From the NCBI GenBank assembly GCA_902702965.1, contig CACRXP010000090.1, positions 477,304-541,303 on the forward strand: 64,000 bases of DNA, in the 5' to 3' direction. The notes below the pieces were generated by a model, which made no database searches, was not told the origin of the DNA, and saw nothing but the letters and a program-made list of their open reading frames with translations. Below, piece after piece: positions 1-11,553 of the stretch. This stretch comes from Spirometra erinaceieuropaei (lineage: Eukaryota; Platyhelminthes; Cestoda; Diphyllobothriidea; Diphyllobothriidae). The first letter of the stretch is position 1. The number at the start of each line of letters is the position of its first letter. The position numbers were made by a program, and so were the translations under genes.

Positions 1-100
1 GACAGAGCACATTTAATAATTTTAAGTTCATCTTAACAGTAGAAAGAGAGCCCACTCCTCCCGACTACGACTACGCGGAAGGCCTCAAGATCAAGACTGC

Positions 101-385
101 ATGTTTTGCGAAGCAACTGTTCATAAAGAACTGTTGGCGCCGAATGAGTCAAAGTCACTTGGTCCAGATGACATACCACTCAAACTGCAGAAGGAATTTG
201 CAGTGAGAATAACAAAACCCTTCTTCATCCTTGTCTCAGTCTCATTAGGAGCTCTGTGTTTGCTCGTTGATAGGAAATCTGCACGAATCTCGCTGCCACA
301 CAAATTAGGAGTAAAGATATCTACAAATAGATATAACCCAATCCGCTTCACATCAGTCTGCCTCAAAAATTGTAGAAAAAAATAA
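101..385 (+). pseudogene. Non-LTR (LINE) reverse transcriptase fragment
   Basis: A 94-codon open frame carries two short signatures of the N-terminal part of non-LTR retrotransposon reverse transcriptase. One is a GPDDIP-KL block near residues 21-28, corresponding to the usual S-x-GPDxIP..LK segment. The other is an NPIRFTSVCLK block near the end, corresponding to NYRPISLTSV..K. The spacing of about 55 residues fits the family. Nothing recognisable follows: the catalytic YxDD region is missing and the frame stops at once. It is a dead scrap, not a gene. The family call rests on motif order alone, and the clade is not assignable. Confidence 0.45.
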
Positions 386-1309
386 CTGGGCCAAGGCCAA
401 AACGATCCTTACAGCAGTATAACTTGCTACTCGATGTCTAGTATGTATTCTGTAAAGTCTGATCTCCAGCGAAAAACTCGTTCTGCTGTTTTTAACGTTG
501 GGCTGCGGTATAGACAGTCTTCGTCGAAGGTAAGAAGGTGTTCAATAGTGCACCGCATGAGCGAATAAACAAGACAGACGTCCCACCTGTAGAACAGTTT
601 GTTTGGAGATCACACAGCCTCACAGCCGAGCACACATTCCTAGCGCACCACCAGTTCCCTTAGAATATCGTCCTGACAAATAACGGATGGCACATTGATG
701 CATAATATGGGGAATTTGAGTTCAGGCAAACCGCCGACAAACCACAAAATGTAAACATGGCATTAGACGAAAGTGCCGCCAGTGCAGCAATCTAAGTTGC
801 GGCAGAGGTGCGACCTACATCAATCGACTACATTTTACAAATGACACCGAACCGAAACATTCAGATCAATGTTACTTGGCTCTGATGATATGCTCTCACC
901 GTACAAAAATACTTCGGACTGGACAAGTCCAATTCGTCGTGCCATCTAAGCGGACGTGCCACAGCATTTTTGGCAGCACTATGCTATACACCAGCACACT
1001 TACTATAATAATGCATAATAAATCGTTTTGGCACCCACGAAGGCACTTTTATGGTAAGTTAACATACATTTTCTAGTGAATTTTAAAGACGTAGACAAAC
1101 AATGTAGTGTTCAGTTTTCACCTATGAAATAGGCAATGTGATGTCAGAAGCGGTCAACGAACAGCGAGAATAACTCCCTCGACTTTTTTAAAATAGAAAA
1201 TGTGAGTGTTATATGACCATTTTTATGGAGAAAAAATGTCGCTCACGTAAAGGCAAATATGCGTATGGAACTGCACAATTCTGTAGGTGAAAGTATATAA
1301 AGTATCGAA
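386..1309. other. No recognised feature
   Basis: Only short, unrelated open frames occur here (longest about 66 codons). I see no family motif, RNA gene or clear repeat. Confidence 0.4.
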
Positions 1310-1480
1310 ACGTTCCTCGTCAAGGTAGAATTCTCAGACCGGATGAGGTTATTCGTTTCAGACGCGATCACAATATTTTAGGAAGACATCAGAAGCAACC
1401 ATCAAGATAGCGAGGCAGGGGGAACTCACCGCGATCAGTAGTAGTTCGCTTAGAGTTCGAACGAGGAAGAGACACTAAAG
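1310..1480. repeat. Dispersed repeat family R2, copy 1
   Basis: This segment resembles two others at about 38,105-38,315 and 38,690-38,865. The shared landmarks, in order, are CGTTCCTCGTCAAGG, AATTC, a GAGGT-ATT block, a GCGA-C-AATAT block, a CAGAA-CAACC block and a terminal TTCGAA-GAG-AAGA block. Identity is moderate by eye. No coding capacity or terminal repeats are visible, so the element class is unknown. Confidence 0.4.
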
Positions 1481-1739
1481 TCTATTCAGATCATTGCAGC
1501 GCAGGAAGATGCGACCATAATACTTCCTTTCTGTCCGAAAAACTTCTAATACGCGACAAAAACAAAGGGGTGCGCCGTGATTTTCAACAAATAGCCTTGA
1601 GTTGACATGGAGCGATGAAAATAAAGTCCGTGAACTCATTGCGGAAGGAGACAAGTAATAAAAGTGGACTGAGAAGCCAGCTACAAAAAGGCGCCGTAAA
1701 AATCTTTTGCGATGTTTCATTTGAATTTGTTAAACATGC

Positions 1740-2160
1740 GATATCCAGCTTCAAATCCCAGGCGGACTCCCATTAAAGTTGTTTGGACGGCCCAGAACAT
1801 GACTCACCGTCGCTGTCGTCCGGCCATCCTGGCTGACGAAGAACCGTAAGCCCACAGATTGGCCTCGCCAAGCTAGCCCGCCTGGCGGCCAACAAGTAGC
1901 ACGCCGCCGGCTTGTGCGCGATCTTCAGGAGTGAACAACACGCGAGGGTCTGTCTATGTGTCCGCTCAGTACTAAGCTAGTAGGAACACGCGAACCAGAC
2001 GCGGGCAGAACCCTTAACTACGAAGCCAGGGGCAGAAGGATTGCAGTAAAGCTGTTCATTGCTATCCTGTCTGTCTCCTTTACGCACAGAACTGGTGTCA
2101 TACTAATGGGGGGTATAGTGAAATTACAAAAATTGGACGGTCGAATAGCAAGTGGTTAAT
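1740..2160. other. GC-richer island without a recognised gene
   Basis: Base composition changes to clearly GC-richer than the flanks. Reading frames are short and match nothing I know. Such islands elsewhere in this window coincide with repeats, so this one is probably an old element, but no ends are visible. Confidence 0.3.
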
Positions 2161-4643
2161 AACGACCTTATGCTTTCCGAGATAAGATGTTCTCGTAAAT
2201 ATGACGTGAATATCGGTAATGTGGACGAAAACCCAGGACCTAGCAAAGGAATATTGCGAAGAAAAACAGATTTGGATGCAAACAGGAGAGAACGTTAAGA
2301 TGAAGTACAGAGGTTGGCAGAATAAACATGGAGGATGTACGCATGGCGTAAGGTTGATCTGTCAGGGTCAGAGCGCCAATACTCGGAAGATTACGGCTGG
2401 AAACAGGGAGGATAAATATTAATAATACATTGTGTTCTTGAATACCCGTTGGGTAATATCATAGCAGGTAAAATAAATTTGCATGTGCTTTTCAGAACAA
2501 GTTGACAAACGTTGTGCAGTACTCAGTCTATGTTTATGAACTGACCAGTCAGATGTTACAAAGGGTCAGCAAACGGTGAAAAAACACCTCCCGCTTTAAA
2601 AATGATACTTTGATTGGGACTTGATCAGCATTTAAGGAGGAAAAATTTTCTTTTGAAGTGTTCTCTCATAGTTTTTAACATGGTTTGTTGAAAATTGTTC
2701 GCTAAGATAAAATTGACCACATGGGCGGCGCGTGAAAACCGTTGCTATGGTGAACTGAAACTCAGGACAAAGCACTCGCACCCTATTTTCCTCCAAACCT
2801 ACCTCTGCCGATCGTAGTGCTAACTAATGACAACGCTAATTGTATATATATAGATGAGCTTCACTTACAATCTTTTGCATATTTCATCTCAGGTTTGATA
2901 TCTTACAGTTGGTCGTAAATAGGGGCCGTGGCCTCTATATATAATACATGGATATGTGAAAGAGATTAAGGACACAAAGTGCGTCCACCGTATCAACTGT
3001 TCTTAGTGTGGTTTTTGACAAAAATGTCCTGCCTTCCAATCAGCCTTGTTAAACAAATTAACACCGACGAGTGTTGGAAAGACATTTTTCAGAGCGGACG
3101 CCAGTTTTATTGATTTGAAATGCGTTTGTAATGCCTATCTTCAAAAAGGCTATTACACAGACCCCATCACAGGAAGACGTTTCTGTTCTGTATAAGAAAT
3201 TATGTGTATGCATGTTCTGTAAACGTTCCTCGACGTCACTTGTGACAGGGCGTTTTATGGATTTGGCACCGGAATTAGTGAGAGTTATATTTAATGAGGC
3301 TTACCGTAGATCTTCACCTTAGATAAAGAACGTATCAAATTCAGGCAAATTATACCGTCTATTTGTAAATAGCTGTCCGTCCAGGACGAACTTACACAGA
3401 TACGCGAATGGCCTGTTAAGCGACAGGTGGAACCTAATGTCAACAAAACCGGAGTATTCAGACTCTGTACTAAGTAAATAAATGATAAAGTGGTTATTCC
3501 TCTGGGCTTGCTTAAGAACAAGCCTCATAGGAACAAGAAAGAACAAAGAGCATTGACGTGGGAACCTTACCATGTTTAAAAATTTCTTTTTATTTGAATT
3601 AGACAATTTTGGGAAACGAGCGTTTTTAATTCAGCATTAGTCTGCCTGATGAACTAATGCAAGATAATGTTGGCCAGGATATCAGTCGACAAAAGGACAA
3701 GAGAGAAAAAGGCTGTCAGCTGAAGTAGAATTAATAGATTTGTGGAGGCTGTACTAGAGTGAAGGCATATCGCCTTTAAGAGAAGTAATAAGATATGGAG
3801 ACGTTTTCGACTAACGGGGAGTACCGAACACTTGCGGGAAAAAATGGCAGCGGAGTGCGTGCAGTCGTGAGGAGGAACTATGAGCTAAGCATTTCACAGA
3901 AATATTTTGGACATCCCCAGATCCCATACGATTACACACGTAGTGGCTGGCTAAATCCTGACCGATTTCCGGCACTCAGGTTCCAAAACGTTGAAATAAA
4001 AACATAGAACCAAAACAACCTTAACTTCTTCCAGTCGGTATTTGCTCGTGAAAAGAATCCCCCTCCCCTTCCCTATTCAGGACTGTAGCGTCTAAGCGGT
4101 GAGAACTCCCTCAGAGCGTTAAAATCATCTGGCCAAATTCCATGTTGTAGAAGAAGGCAGAAGTCTCTAGAATGAGGATTTTATTGTATACAAAGACCTA
4201 AGTTATTCGTTCGGACGGCAGTGGCCGCTGCCAAAGCCAGGGCTGGCTTGGAGTGAGTCCATCTTGCCCTGGGAGTCTGTGAGACAGTAATGTCAGTTGC
4301 TTTTGAAGATTTGTGGTGCCACCTGAAGTGGTGTTCGTTTGGTGCGTTGAGATGTCGAAAGTGGTGTTCAAATGTCTTGTGCTGTATTCGCAGGTGATGG
4401 TGAGCTTCAGTGACGCATGGACAGCTGTGACTCTGTGAACGCACCTGCGTCCGACTTGAAGTCGGTCGGATGGCTGCAGGGCAGCGTGCCTGAAACGGTC
4501 AGCCGGGAAGGTGAATGAGCTTAAGGCAACCGGACCATAGACAAGGACGCCAGACATCACTATGAACGCTATCGACAACAGAACGACAAAGAAATTCCGC
4601 ATCGTCTGCATTAGAACAAAATATTTGATTCTCGCCGTTACCG
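2161..4643. other. No recognised feature
   Basis: AT-rich sequence with scattered short frames. The longest, about 137 codons on the minus strand at 4,198-4,611, begins with a hydrophobic stretch but matches no family and is near the length expected by chance. Nothing else is supported. Confidence 0.35.
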
Positions 4644-4763
4644 AAATGGAGAGAACTGCTCCGGATGAAACCTGCCAAGTCGTCTGGCCTAGATAAAATT
4701 CATCCGCTTGACCTTCGAGGAATGGCCGACGTACTGTGTGGGCCGGGATCTATTATATGTTAG
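4644..4763 (+). pseudogene. Non-LTR reverse transcriptase fragment
   Basis: Starting at 4,644 the plus strand translates to a segment with the order L-R-M-K-P-A-K-S-S-G-L-D-K-I-H-P followed by LRGMADVL. This matches the conserved LINE reverse transcriptase block in which K-S-x-GPD-IHP is followed by LxxLAxxL. The frame ends at TAG a few codons later. The PLE-derived inverted arm begins about 50 bp downstream, so the fragment abuts, and may have been interrupted by, that element. It is too short to assign a clade. Confidence 0.4.
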
Positions 4764-4811
4764 AAGTGAATGGAAGAATGCGGAATGCCCGGGGAACTAA
4801 AAATTGCCATC

Positions 4812-5183
4812 CAGAAGAAGAAGATTCGATCACTAGAACAAGAAATGTATTGAACTGACGTTTCGGATTCCCACTCGAACCCGTCATCCGAGACAGTCGC
4901 AGAAAAGGATAATGGTGGCACAAGGTGTGCAGCATTTATAGCACGGGGCTGCCGTGCGACCATATCCGTAAAGTAATTAACAGCTCTCGAAATCACCGCT
5001 GGGGTCGTAATTGATACGATGTAGCTTGTCAGTCCGCGTCCGAGTCATTAATGGGCGGGATATCGCCATCCGTGTTGGATGCTGGTGTGACGATTGCTCG
5101 GCAAATTGACTCACTGCCACTGGGATAATTGCCCACCCGCGCCCTCCCCACGTGACTGATTCCTCTGCCCAGGAAAATGCACA
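4812..5183 (-). repeat. Inverted pseudo-LTR arm of a Penelope-like element
   Basis: This stretch is the reverse complement of 5,661-6,039, with a few mismatches and small indels. It sits directly upstream of the plus-strand GIY-YIG frame. An inverted, truncated pLTR upstream of a 5'-truncated body is a known PLE architecture. On the minus strand it carries a decayed copy of the hammerhead-like motif: CGGATGA (for CTGATGA) at 4,890-4,884 and GAAACGTC at 4,864-4,857. Confidence 0.75.
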
Positions 5184-5818
5184 TCACCAGACACCAGAAG
5201 GCAAATCCAACCGGCCACAATTTTTGGCGGGCTCTTCCGTACGTGAAGAACGTCTCGGAAGTCGTCAGTCAACTTCTCACTCCACTTGGAATTGGGGTTG
5301 CACACAGGCCGAAAGCAACCATTAAGCATCAAGTCATGAGGCCGATAGACCCACTGCCAAGGCAGGAAACGTCAGGAGTCGTGTACCGGATCTGGTGCAG
5401 TTGCAGACAAAGCAACTACGTCCGAGAAATTGGGAGATTACTCCGGACGTTAATTGTCGAGCACACAGCAGCAGGGAAGTGGGGAAACGCTAGCTCGCAG
5501 GTGGTGGCTCATTCGACGGTACCCGGCCATATTTTCAAGTCTCAAGAGGCCGAAATCCTCGCAAGGGGTGACAACCGCCTGAGCCACGAGCTGCTCGAGT
5601 CATGGTTCTCAGGCCCGCAATCCATCACCAAGCGCAATGACCTCCCGGTACCATATTCCGTGCTGATATATTCCCTGGGCAGGGTAATCAGTCACGAGGG
5701 GAGGGCGCGGGCGGGCAATTATCCCAGGGACTGTGAGCCAATTTGCGGAGCAATCGTCACACCAGCATCCAACACGGATGGCGATATCCCGCCCATTAAT
5801 GACTCGGACGCGGACTGA
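5184..5818 (+). pseudogene. Penelope-like element, C-terminal GIY-YIG endonuclease part
   Basis: A frame open from 5,177 for 213 codons contains the C-terminal part of a PLE polyprotein. Counting from the codon at 5,177, a LPYV..VS..L block at residues 20-34 links RT to nuclease. The GIY-YIG half-motifs are GVVYRI (67-72) and YVREIG (81-86), and the usual metal-binding Glu lies in ELLESWF (138-144). In the second half-motif the expected Tyr-x-Gly reads Tyr-Val-Arg, so the nuclease is probably inactive. There is no RT core in front. The body is truncated and joined to an inverted pLTR arm, and the frame runs on into the downstream pLTR (from 5,661). Known role of the family: target-site nicking for retrotransposition. 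Confidence 0.8.
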
Positions 5819-6039
5819 CAAGCCGCCACCGCATAAATTACGACCCCAGCGGTGATTGCGAGAGCTGTTAATTACAGTGTTGCATACTGTCCCACGGCAG
5901 CCACGTGCTATACATACTGCACTCCTTGTGCCACCGTCACCCTTTTCTGCGACTGTCTCTGATGATGGGTTCGAGTGAGAATCCGAAACGTCAGGTCAAT
6001 ACACTTCTTGTTCTAGTGATCGCATCTTCGTCTTCTGAA
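5661..6039 (+). repeat. Penelope-like element pseudo-LTR
   Basis: This is the direct partner of the inverted arm at 4,812-5,183, sharing the CACGxGxxGAGGGCGCG, CCGCCCATTAATGACTCGGACG and CTTGTTCTAGTGATCG landmarks. It follows the GIY-YIG end of one PLE copy and precedes the N-terminal coding region of another. That is the head-to-tail arrangement by which PLEs acquire LTR-like repeats. It contains a well-preserved hammerhead-like core at 5,951-5,998. Confidence 0.7.
5951..5998 (+). ncRNA. Candidate minimal type I hammerhead ribozyme (PLE pLTR)
   Basis: CTGATGA lies at 5,959-5,965. Helix II is six pairs, 5,967-5,972 with 5,979-5,984 (one G-U), closed by a six-base loop. GAAA is at 5,985-5,988. 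A self-complementary ACGT (5,988-5,991) takes the place of helix III, followed by C5992, the expected cleavage position. Helix I can form four pairs (5,955-5,958 with 5,993-5,996, two of them G-U). One unpaired U (5,966) separates the core from helix II, which is not canonical. Hammerheads with tiny helix III are established in PLE pLTRs of many animals. With no helix III loop, activity would probably need two RNA copies to pair. Activity is inferred, not shown. Confidence 0.5.
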
Positions 6040-6097
6040 CTGCTTCCTGCGACTCGCCTGTTTGCTTCTATCATCAATCTTTTTGGGCACGATGCAC

Positions 6098-7324
6098 TTC
6101 GAACGACTCGACTGTGGGAAACCTTTGCTCTTCGACAGTCGTCTGCATATGCGCATATTGGATTTCTGCACATGTGTCTCAACAACAATGTGCTGCCGAA
6201 GTGTGTTTCATACAACAACCACCAGTTAACACTGAACTGGCGTGACGCGTAGTACTTCAGCACGGCCGCCGAATGATCCGAATGCTCCTTCAAGACTGTC
6301 ACTCAAGGATTCGCAAATGCCGTCATAGGATTGACCAAGATAAAGCAAGTTGCTGCGAGTTCATGGACGAGGACGGCACAAAATTGCTTCAACAGAGGAT
6401 GACCAAGCGAACCCGCGAACACAAAGCAACGTTCGAAGTAGCCCTAGAGAGCAAATTTCGTAAGTTGCCTGCTCCACTGCCATCCGAGAACGACAAACTG
6501 GTGCACAGCTGGTCGACAAAGGAGCTGACAGAGGAAAAAATGCAGCTTTTACGACGTGGGGCCTCATTCAGCACAGCCGATACCAAACCTGCCAACATAA
6601 TTGCAGCCGTGGAATCAATCTTCAGACAGACGGGAACGACAGACGAAAAGAATAACCTCATTCGACGACAAGTGTCATACTCCTCATGGCTCATAGGCCG
6701 CGCGACGTGCTTTCCAAGGTCCAGCGCAATACAGTACCTCAGGAACTCAAAGCTCTTGAAGTTCTGTCTGAATACGTGCTTTATGTTCGACGAAATAATC
6801 TATGAGCAGATGAACAGAACGTCAATGTGTTCACCGATTTCAGGACTCACAGCCAAAGCGGTCTTACAACGTTTGGATTCGCGGGTTTTCCGATACCACG
6901 GACCGAAGTTCTGGACTCGGTATATGGATGATACATTCATCGTCATCGAACGGGATCAGGTGCCGTCTTCTCGGACATTCAATTTACGATGAAGGAGGAA
7001 AAAACAACCAGCTGGCCTTCCTGGATGTCCTCGTCTGCCGCAATGATTGTACTGGCCTAAAAACCAAAGTATTCAGGAAAGCGACAAATGCCAGAGAAAT
7101 ACTGAACTTCAAAAGCAACCACCCGATCAGTCACAAATACAACTGCGTAATGGCCCTTTACCGGCGCGTTGAGATGCACTGCAGTGAAATGGGAGAGAAG
7201 GTTGCCGAATTACAATATCTTCGACGGATACTGAGAGCCAATGGCTACTCGCGTAACTTTGTCAACCAGTGCATACGAAAACGACACCAGAGATCAAATC
7301 CAGCCGACCCCTGTTTACCGCATC
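6098..7324 (+). pseudogene. Penelope-like element, N-terminal and reverse transcriptase region
   Basis: This is a second PLE copy, starting just after the pLTR. The segment from 6,098 carries the N-terminal PLE block (HIGFLHMC followed by VLPK), then a stop at 6,250-6,252. The main frame (6,273-6,992) continues through a basic helical region to the RT core: TSMCSPISG, where the usual MGSP Gly is Cys, and RYMDDTFIVI with both catalytic aspartates. A frameshift near 6,970 leads to the next frame with QLAFLDVLV and the NHPISHK block typical of PLE RT. Similarity ends around 7,324, before the GIY-YIG domain, so the 3' part has been lost. It is inactive because of the frameshifts, the stop and the missing nuclease. 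Confidence 0.85.
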
Positions 7325-7719
7325 TAACGAAGATAATTCGAGGATGTCATTTATTTAAATTAGTCTCTAAAAAGTATCCGTCTGCTATTTTACGCCCTCG
7401 GGTAGGCTACCTGTTTGGATTTGATGGTGGAAATCCTAGGCTTGGAGTACGCACGGAACACTTATAATTAATCATTTGAACGGAAAAGTACAGTGTTTCT
7501 AAGATCTCAACTTTAGAGAAGAGAGTAGTAAAATCCGAATAAAGAAAAATAGTTAGAGAAGCCACAGATTTGCAGCCGACTCAGGTCCAAACAGGAGGAA
7601 GTGATTCCGTGTCGGCCAACCATACAGGCTTGTAAGCTTGCTTGTTCTGTAGCATTCAGTTGACACGGAAAATTCCCGACCTATCCGTCAGGCACCTCGA
7701 CACATTCCCGTAGGATCTA
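7325..7719. other. No recognised feature between PLE and Gypsy fragments
   Basis: The frame of the upstream PLE continues to 7,467 but no longer resembles the family. The rest holds no motif I recognise. Confidence 0.4.
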
Positions 7720-8627
7720 CAGAAGATGATTCAGGAGATTTTGGATAAGCACGTTATACGGTCAACCTCCTCTCCCTTGGCGTCGTCTATCGTCCTCGTC
7801 CTGAAGATGGATTTTCCCCTTCGCCAATGTGTCGTTTATTGCCTATTGAATGCGGTTACTAAGCGTGACTCATTCCCATTGCCTCGCATCGATGATACCA
7901 TTGATGCTGTTTCAGGGGCGGTGTGGTTCTTTACTTTAGACCTCGCGTCCGGGAACTGGCAAGTTGATGTCCACCCAGCGGGCCGGTCGTAGACGGCCTT
8001 CATGGTACCCTCGGGACTCTACTAGTTCACTGTTATACCTTTTGCCTGGCAAACGCGCTGATCACGTTAAAACAACCGATGACGACCGTTTTGTGCGGTA
8101 TAACACCGACAACTTGTCTAAGTTATCTCGACGATGTCATTGTTCATGGCAAATCGATCGAAGAGCACAATACAAACTCAGGAGAGGTGTTATTATGATT
8201 GAAGGATGCTGGCCTCGTGTTACTGCGAGGTAAGTGCAGGCTTTTGCAAAATCAAACCTTGTTCCTTGGGCACGTCATATCGGCTTTGGGTATATATCCG
8301 GACCCGGAAACAACATCCCGCACACCCGAATGGCCGACACCCAAGTGCGTAGTTTTCTCGGCCTTGCGTCATATTACAGGAAGTTCGTCCGGCGGTTCGC
8401 TGGTATTGCCGCGTCCCTTCACCGACTGACTGAGAAGTCAAAACCCCTCTCTTGGGCTAGGGAGTATGAGCAAGCTTTTCCTCAACTAAAGCATGCTTTG
8501 ATCTCCCCTCCTAAGTTCAATCTTCTGAATATCTCTTCGTCGTTTGATGAATTTGTTCTGGATACCGATGCGAGAGAGACAGCGATTGGAGCTGTTCTCT
8601 CCCAAATGACAGCCGATGACGATCATT
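7720..8627 (+). pseudogene. Gypsy-type LTR retrotransposon pol fragment
   Basis: Three frames together retrace Ty3/Gypsy pol. The first (7,726-7,992) has the VIRSTSSPLASSIVLV block, NAVTKRDSFPLPRIDD and FFTLDLASGNWQV (RT motifs up to the first catalytic Asp). After a frameshift near 7,985 the YLDD box with VIVHG lies at 8,124-8,150. A third frame (8,234-8,629) has FLGLASYYRKFVRRFAGIA, LHRLTEKSKPLSW and the start of RNase H (LDTDARETAIGAVLSQ). It ends inside RNase H. No protease, integrase or LTR is present within reach. It is a dead internal fragment, disabled by at least two frameshifts. Confidence 0.85.
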
Positions 8628-8639
8628 AAATTATGCCTA

Positions 8640-10154
8640 CATGAAAGGGATATTTCAGGAAGTTTTGTCAACAGTGTTTTAAAATGAAAGTTTTGTTGCA
8701 CATTTTTTAACACACCCGCGTATGAATTTCACACTTGCAAATTTCGCCCTCGGCATGAGAACATGGTGCGGAAATTACGAAATCTATGAACAGTATTTTC
8801 ATTTCTACGGGGTAATTAACTATACTACATGCGAAACTAATTGGAATACAATTAGCTGTGTCCTCACAATGTGCATAAACGAAAATCACGTCCTGTTTTA
8901 TTTATTGTGACATGCTGTTTTTAATTTGATGATTTATCAAATCGATTGTGGTGATCAGAATTTTTAAACCTCGGTGTCAGTGTTACAAGTATGTTCCATT
9001 GCTATCCGAGACAAGAGGCATTTAAGTACTTTTTCAAATAGTACCAATGACGGGAGGTCCACGCCGTACAATTTATATATTGGCAGCATAACATATCTAC
9101 TTGCATTAAGTGCAGTTCGTCTAATGTACCTTCCGAGCTATACTACCTAACACGTGACGATCATGAGATGTTTTCCTTTTGCCTTAAGAATGCAACGGAG
9201 CGAAATCTTCCCAGTAAATAATCACCTTCAAAGGGAGGTAATTTCTCACAATATCGTTCTGATATAGGAAGTGACAATCAAAAGACATCAAAACAATAAC
9301 AAACCTAAAAATATGCATGCAGCGCAGAGAAAACGTGGCAAACTGGCTGCAGGTACAGTTCGTAATCGAAAATTAACATACATAGTACTTGAATTAACTT
9401 CAAATGCATTTGCGAGCTCACCGATGTTTCGAAGTTATTATAATAATCTAGTATGCCCGAGGTTTAATTCAAATATTGAAAGCACCAGCAACTTGGTTTT
9501 CTTGGCACGGTGTTGCGGCAAAAAGAAACACGAAAATCAATAGAAGCAAGCGAGCTAGACGGATCAGCGATGAGAAAGATAACGATCTAAACAGCACACG
9601 GCGTGTTGAGAGTAGTGATAATGCATAAACGACCCTAAATGCACACATGGTAAAGAGCGGACTTTAATTATGGGAAGAATGTATCTTAAGTATATTAAGA
9701 GTATAAGGCTATTAAAGTGATCTTAAAGTGAAAAGGCGTCATTGTGATGCCTGGTGTCCTCGTTCAAGGTCTTCCTATGCTCCAGACTTGCTGACTGCAA
9801 TATCGGGCACGTGCACATTCAGACAACTAGAACCGTTCCTGCCTCATGTAGAGTAATGCATTTGCACTTGGACACAGGACTCTGTAGCTTACATCTACGG
9901 ATCAGCCATCGTGAGCAGCGATGTCTACAGTGTGCCCGTAGCATGGTGGGGACAGGGAAGATGACGTTCTCGTAAATTAGTGTTAAGGAGCATCTACCAG
10001 ATCTCCTCCTCCCTTATCCTCCTGGGCCCATTATCAAGATAGGGGGAAGAAGTGGTAGAGGGGTACTAACCGATGGCGTTGCAGAACTCAGTCGTCCCGC
10101 TATGCCTCTAGGCGTTCTTTTGAGCCAAATTAGCTGCCGCACATCAGTGCTTAC
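8640..10154. other. No recognised feature
   Basis: AT-rich sequence with short unrelated frames (up to about 90 codons). No motif, repeat end or RNA gene is visible. Confidence 0.4.
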
Positions 10155-10156
10155 TA

Positions 10157-11139
10157 CAGTAGGTGGGCTAAATCATGAAATTTCAACCGAAATTCCGAAA
10201 TGCGTTTTTGTTTCGAAAAGATAATGAAGTAGTGTTGTAAAACTCGTCCACCTACAACATTATTCTATAATATTTAAGTTACCACAGGATGCCGGCTTTA
10301 GAATGAACTTCTTTCCTGCTGCATGAGAAAACTACACTCTGTAAAAACTGACTGCTCATGCAGCATGCGTATTTCTCATCGATCTGCGATATCCCTAGAT
10401 GTCCGTTTATATTTTATGGAAAACAAGCACAAAAATATTCATTCTTTTACTCATTTGGTCTTCTCATAATTTTATACTCGAAGATGGGACATGATTTGGT
10501 TTTTAAAAATTTTCTTATTGTGGGACTTTTAGATGCGGTGAAATAACCGTTCATAAATCGTCATATCTCTGCATTCACGAATGTGGCTTGTAAAGTTAAC
10601 AATATGGATCCAATCCACTGCTTAACTTTATGAACCCTATATGGTCCCCCTTTATTACCGTAGAGAAATCTGTGGTTTTCCGTACGTGGAAAATATACGG
10701 CCTGCAGTTTGGAAACCCTGAATCCAAGTGTAACGGTAGAGCGGGCTCATAATTATTCGGAAATTGGAAAACCTTCTAGAAACAGAATTATGTCCCTCCT
10801 CCGAGTAGAAAATTGAAAGAAGACGTAATTTTATACCGAATGAGGCAAAAGAATGATTATTTTTATGCATGTTTTCTATGAAATATAAATGGACAATTAG
10901 GGGCATCGAAAATAGATGGAAACATTTCATGCTACTTAAGTGGTCATTTCGTACAGAGTGTGGTTTTCGCATGCAGCCAGAAGGAAGTTCATTCGAAAGC
11001 CGGCATCCTATGGTAACGGAAATATTATAGGATTATGTTGCAGGCTGTCTAGTTCTACAACTCTATTTAATTAATCTTTTAGAAACGCAAACGCATTTCG
11101 GGGTTTCGGTTGACATTTCATAAGTTAACCCACTTACTG
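10157..11139. mobile_element. Foldback/MITE-like element, copy 1 (983 bp)
   Basis: The left and right halves are imperfect reverse complements over most of their length. For example, the left CAGTAGGTGGGCTAAATCATG pairs with a right end reading CAGTAAGTGGGTT on the minus strand, and both arms contain AACCGAAAxxCCGAAATGCG, GGATGCCGGCTTT and CACTCTGTA. A short unpaired centre lies near 10,600-10,740. Both ends read TA|CAGT...ACTG|TA, the termini and TA target duplication typical of Tc1/mariner-type elements. There is no transposase frame, so it is non-autonomous. A second copy lies at 17,800-18,726. Confidence 0.75.
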
Positions 11140-11307
11140 TAGGTCCACCGCATGTCACATGAAGTGCGTGCAGCATCGATGGCTTGCGACTGAACTGGTC
11201 TTTAGTGACGTAGACTTGCGCAAGACTCGTCTAACTCCTCTCTGTCTACAGGGCAGTGTTGGAACAAGCGAAGGTGGGTCCGGGCGAGGTGGTCAACAAA
11301 GCTGAAC

Positions 11308-11370
11308 AGATCTGTGCAATGATTTACCGTACTAACAACACAGGTATTAGCTAAAAGCCCAGACACGCAT
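11308..11370. repeat. Partial copy of the 11.55-kb hairpin arm
   Basis: The segment repeats the inner part of the hairpin at 11,554-11,865. It shares GATCTGTGCAATGATTTACC, CGTACTAA, ATTAGCTAAAAGC and CAGACACGC in the same order, so the hairpin sequence is present three times within 600 bp. Confidence 0.7.
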
Positions 11371-11553
11371 GTTTCGCCGATCTTATGCCGCTGCCTGACG
11401 CAGCTGCTAGGGGCTCGGCTCGTCAGTGGGTCCCCCAGCTTTCCCCATGTGTTTTCTGGTATATGAACTCCAGTTTCAACTTGCCTTGCTTAATTTCCGA
11501 GGAAATTAATGCGCGAACTTGGAGTAAATCTTTCCAAACGGGCCTTTTCACGT

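Noticed and set aside
4198..4611. 137-codon minus-strand frame with an N-terminal hydrophobic segment
   Set aside because: No family motif, no splice or promoter support, and a length expected by chance among the many frames here; a second frame overlaps it.
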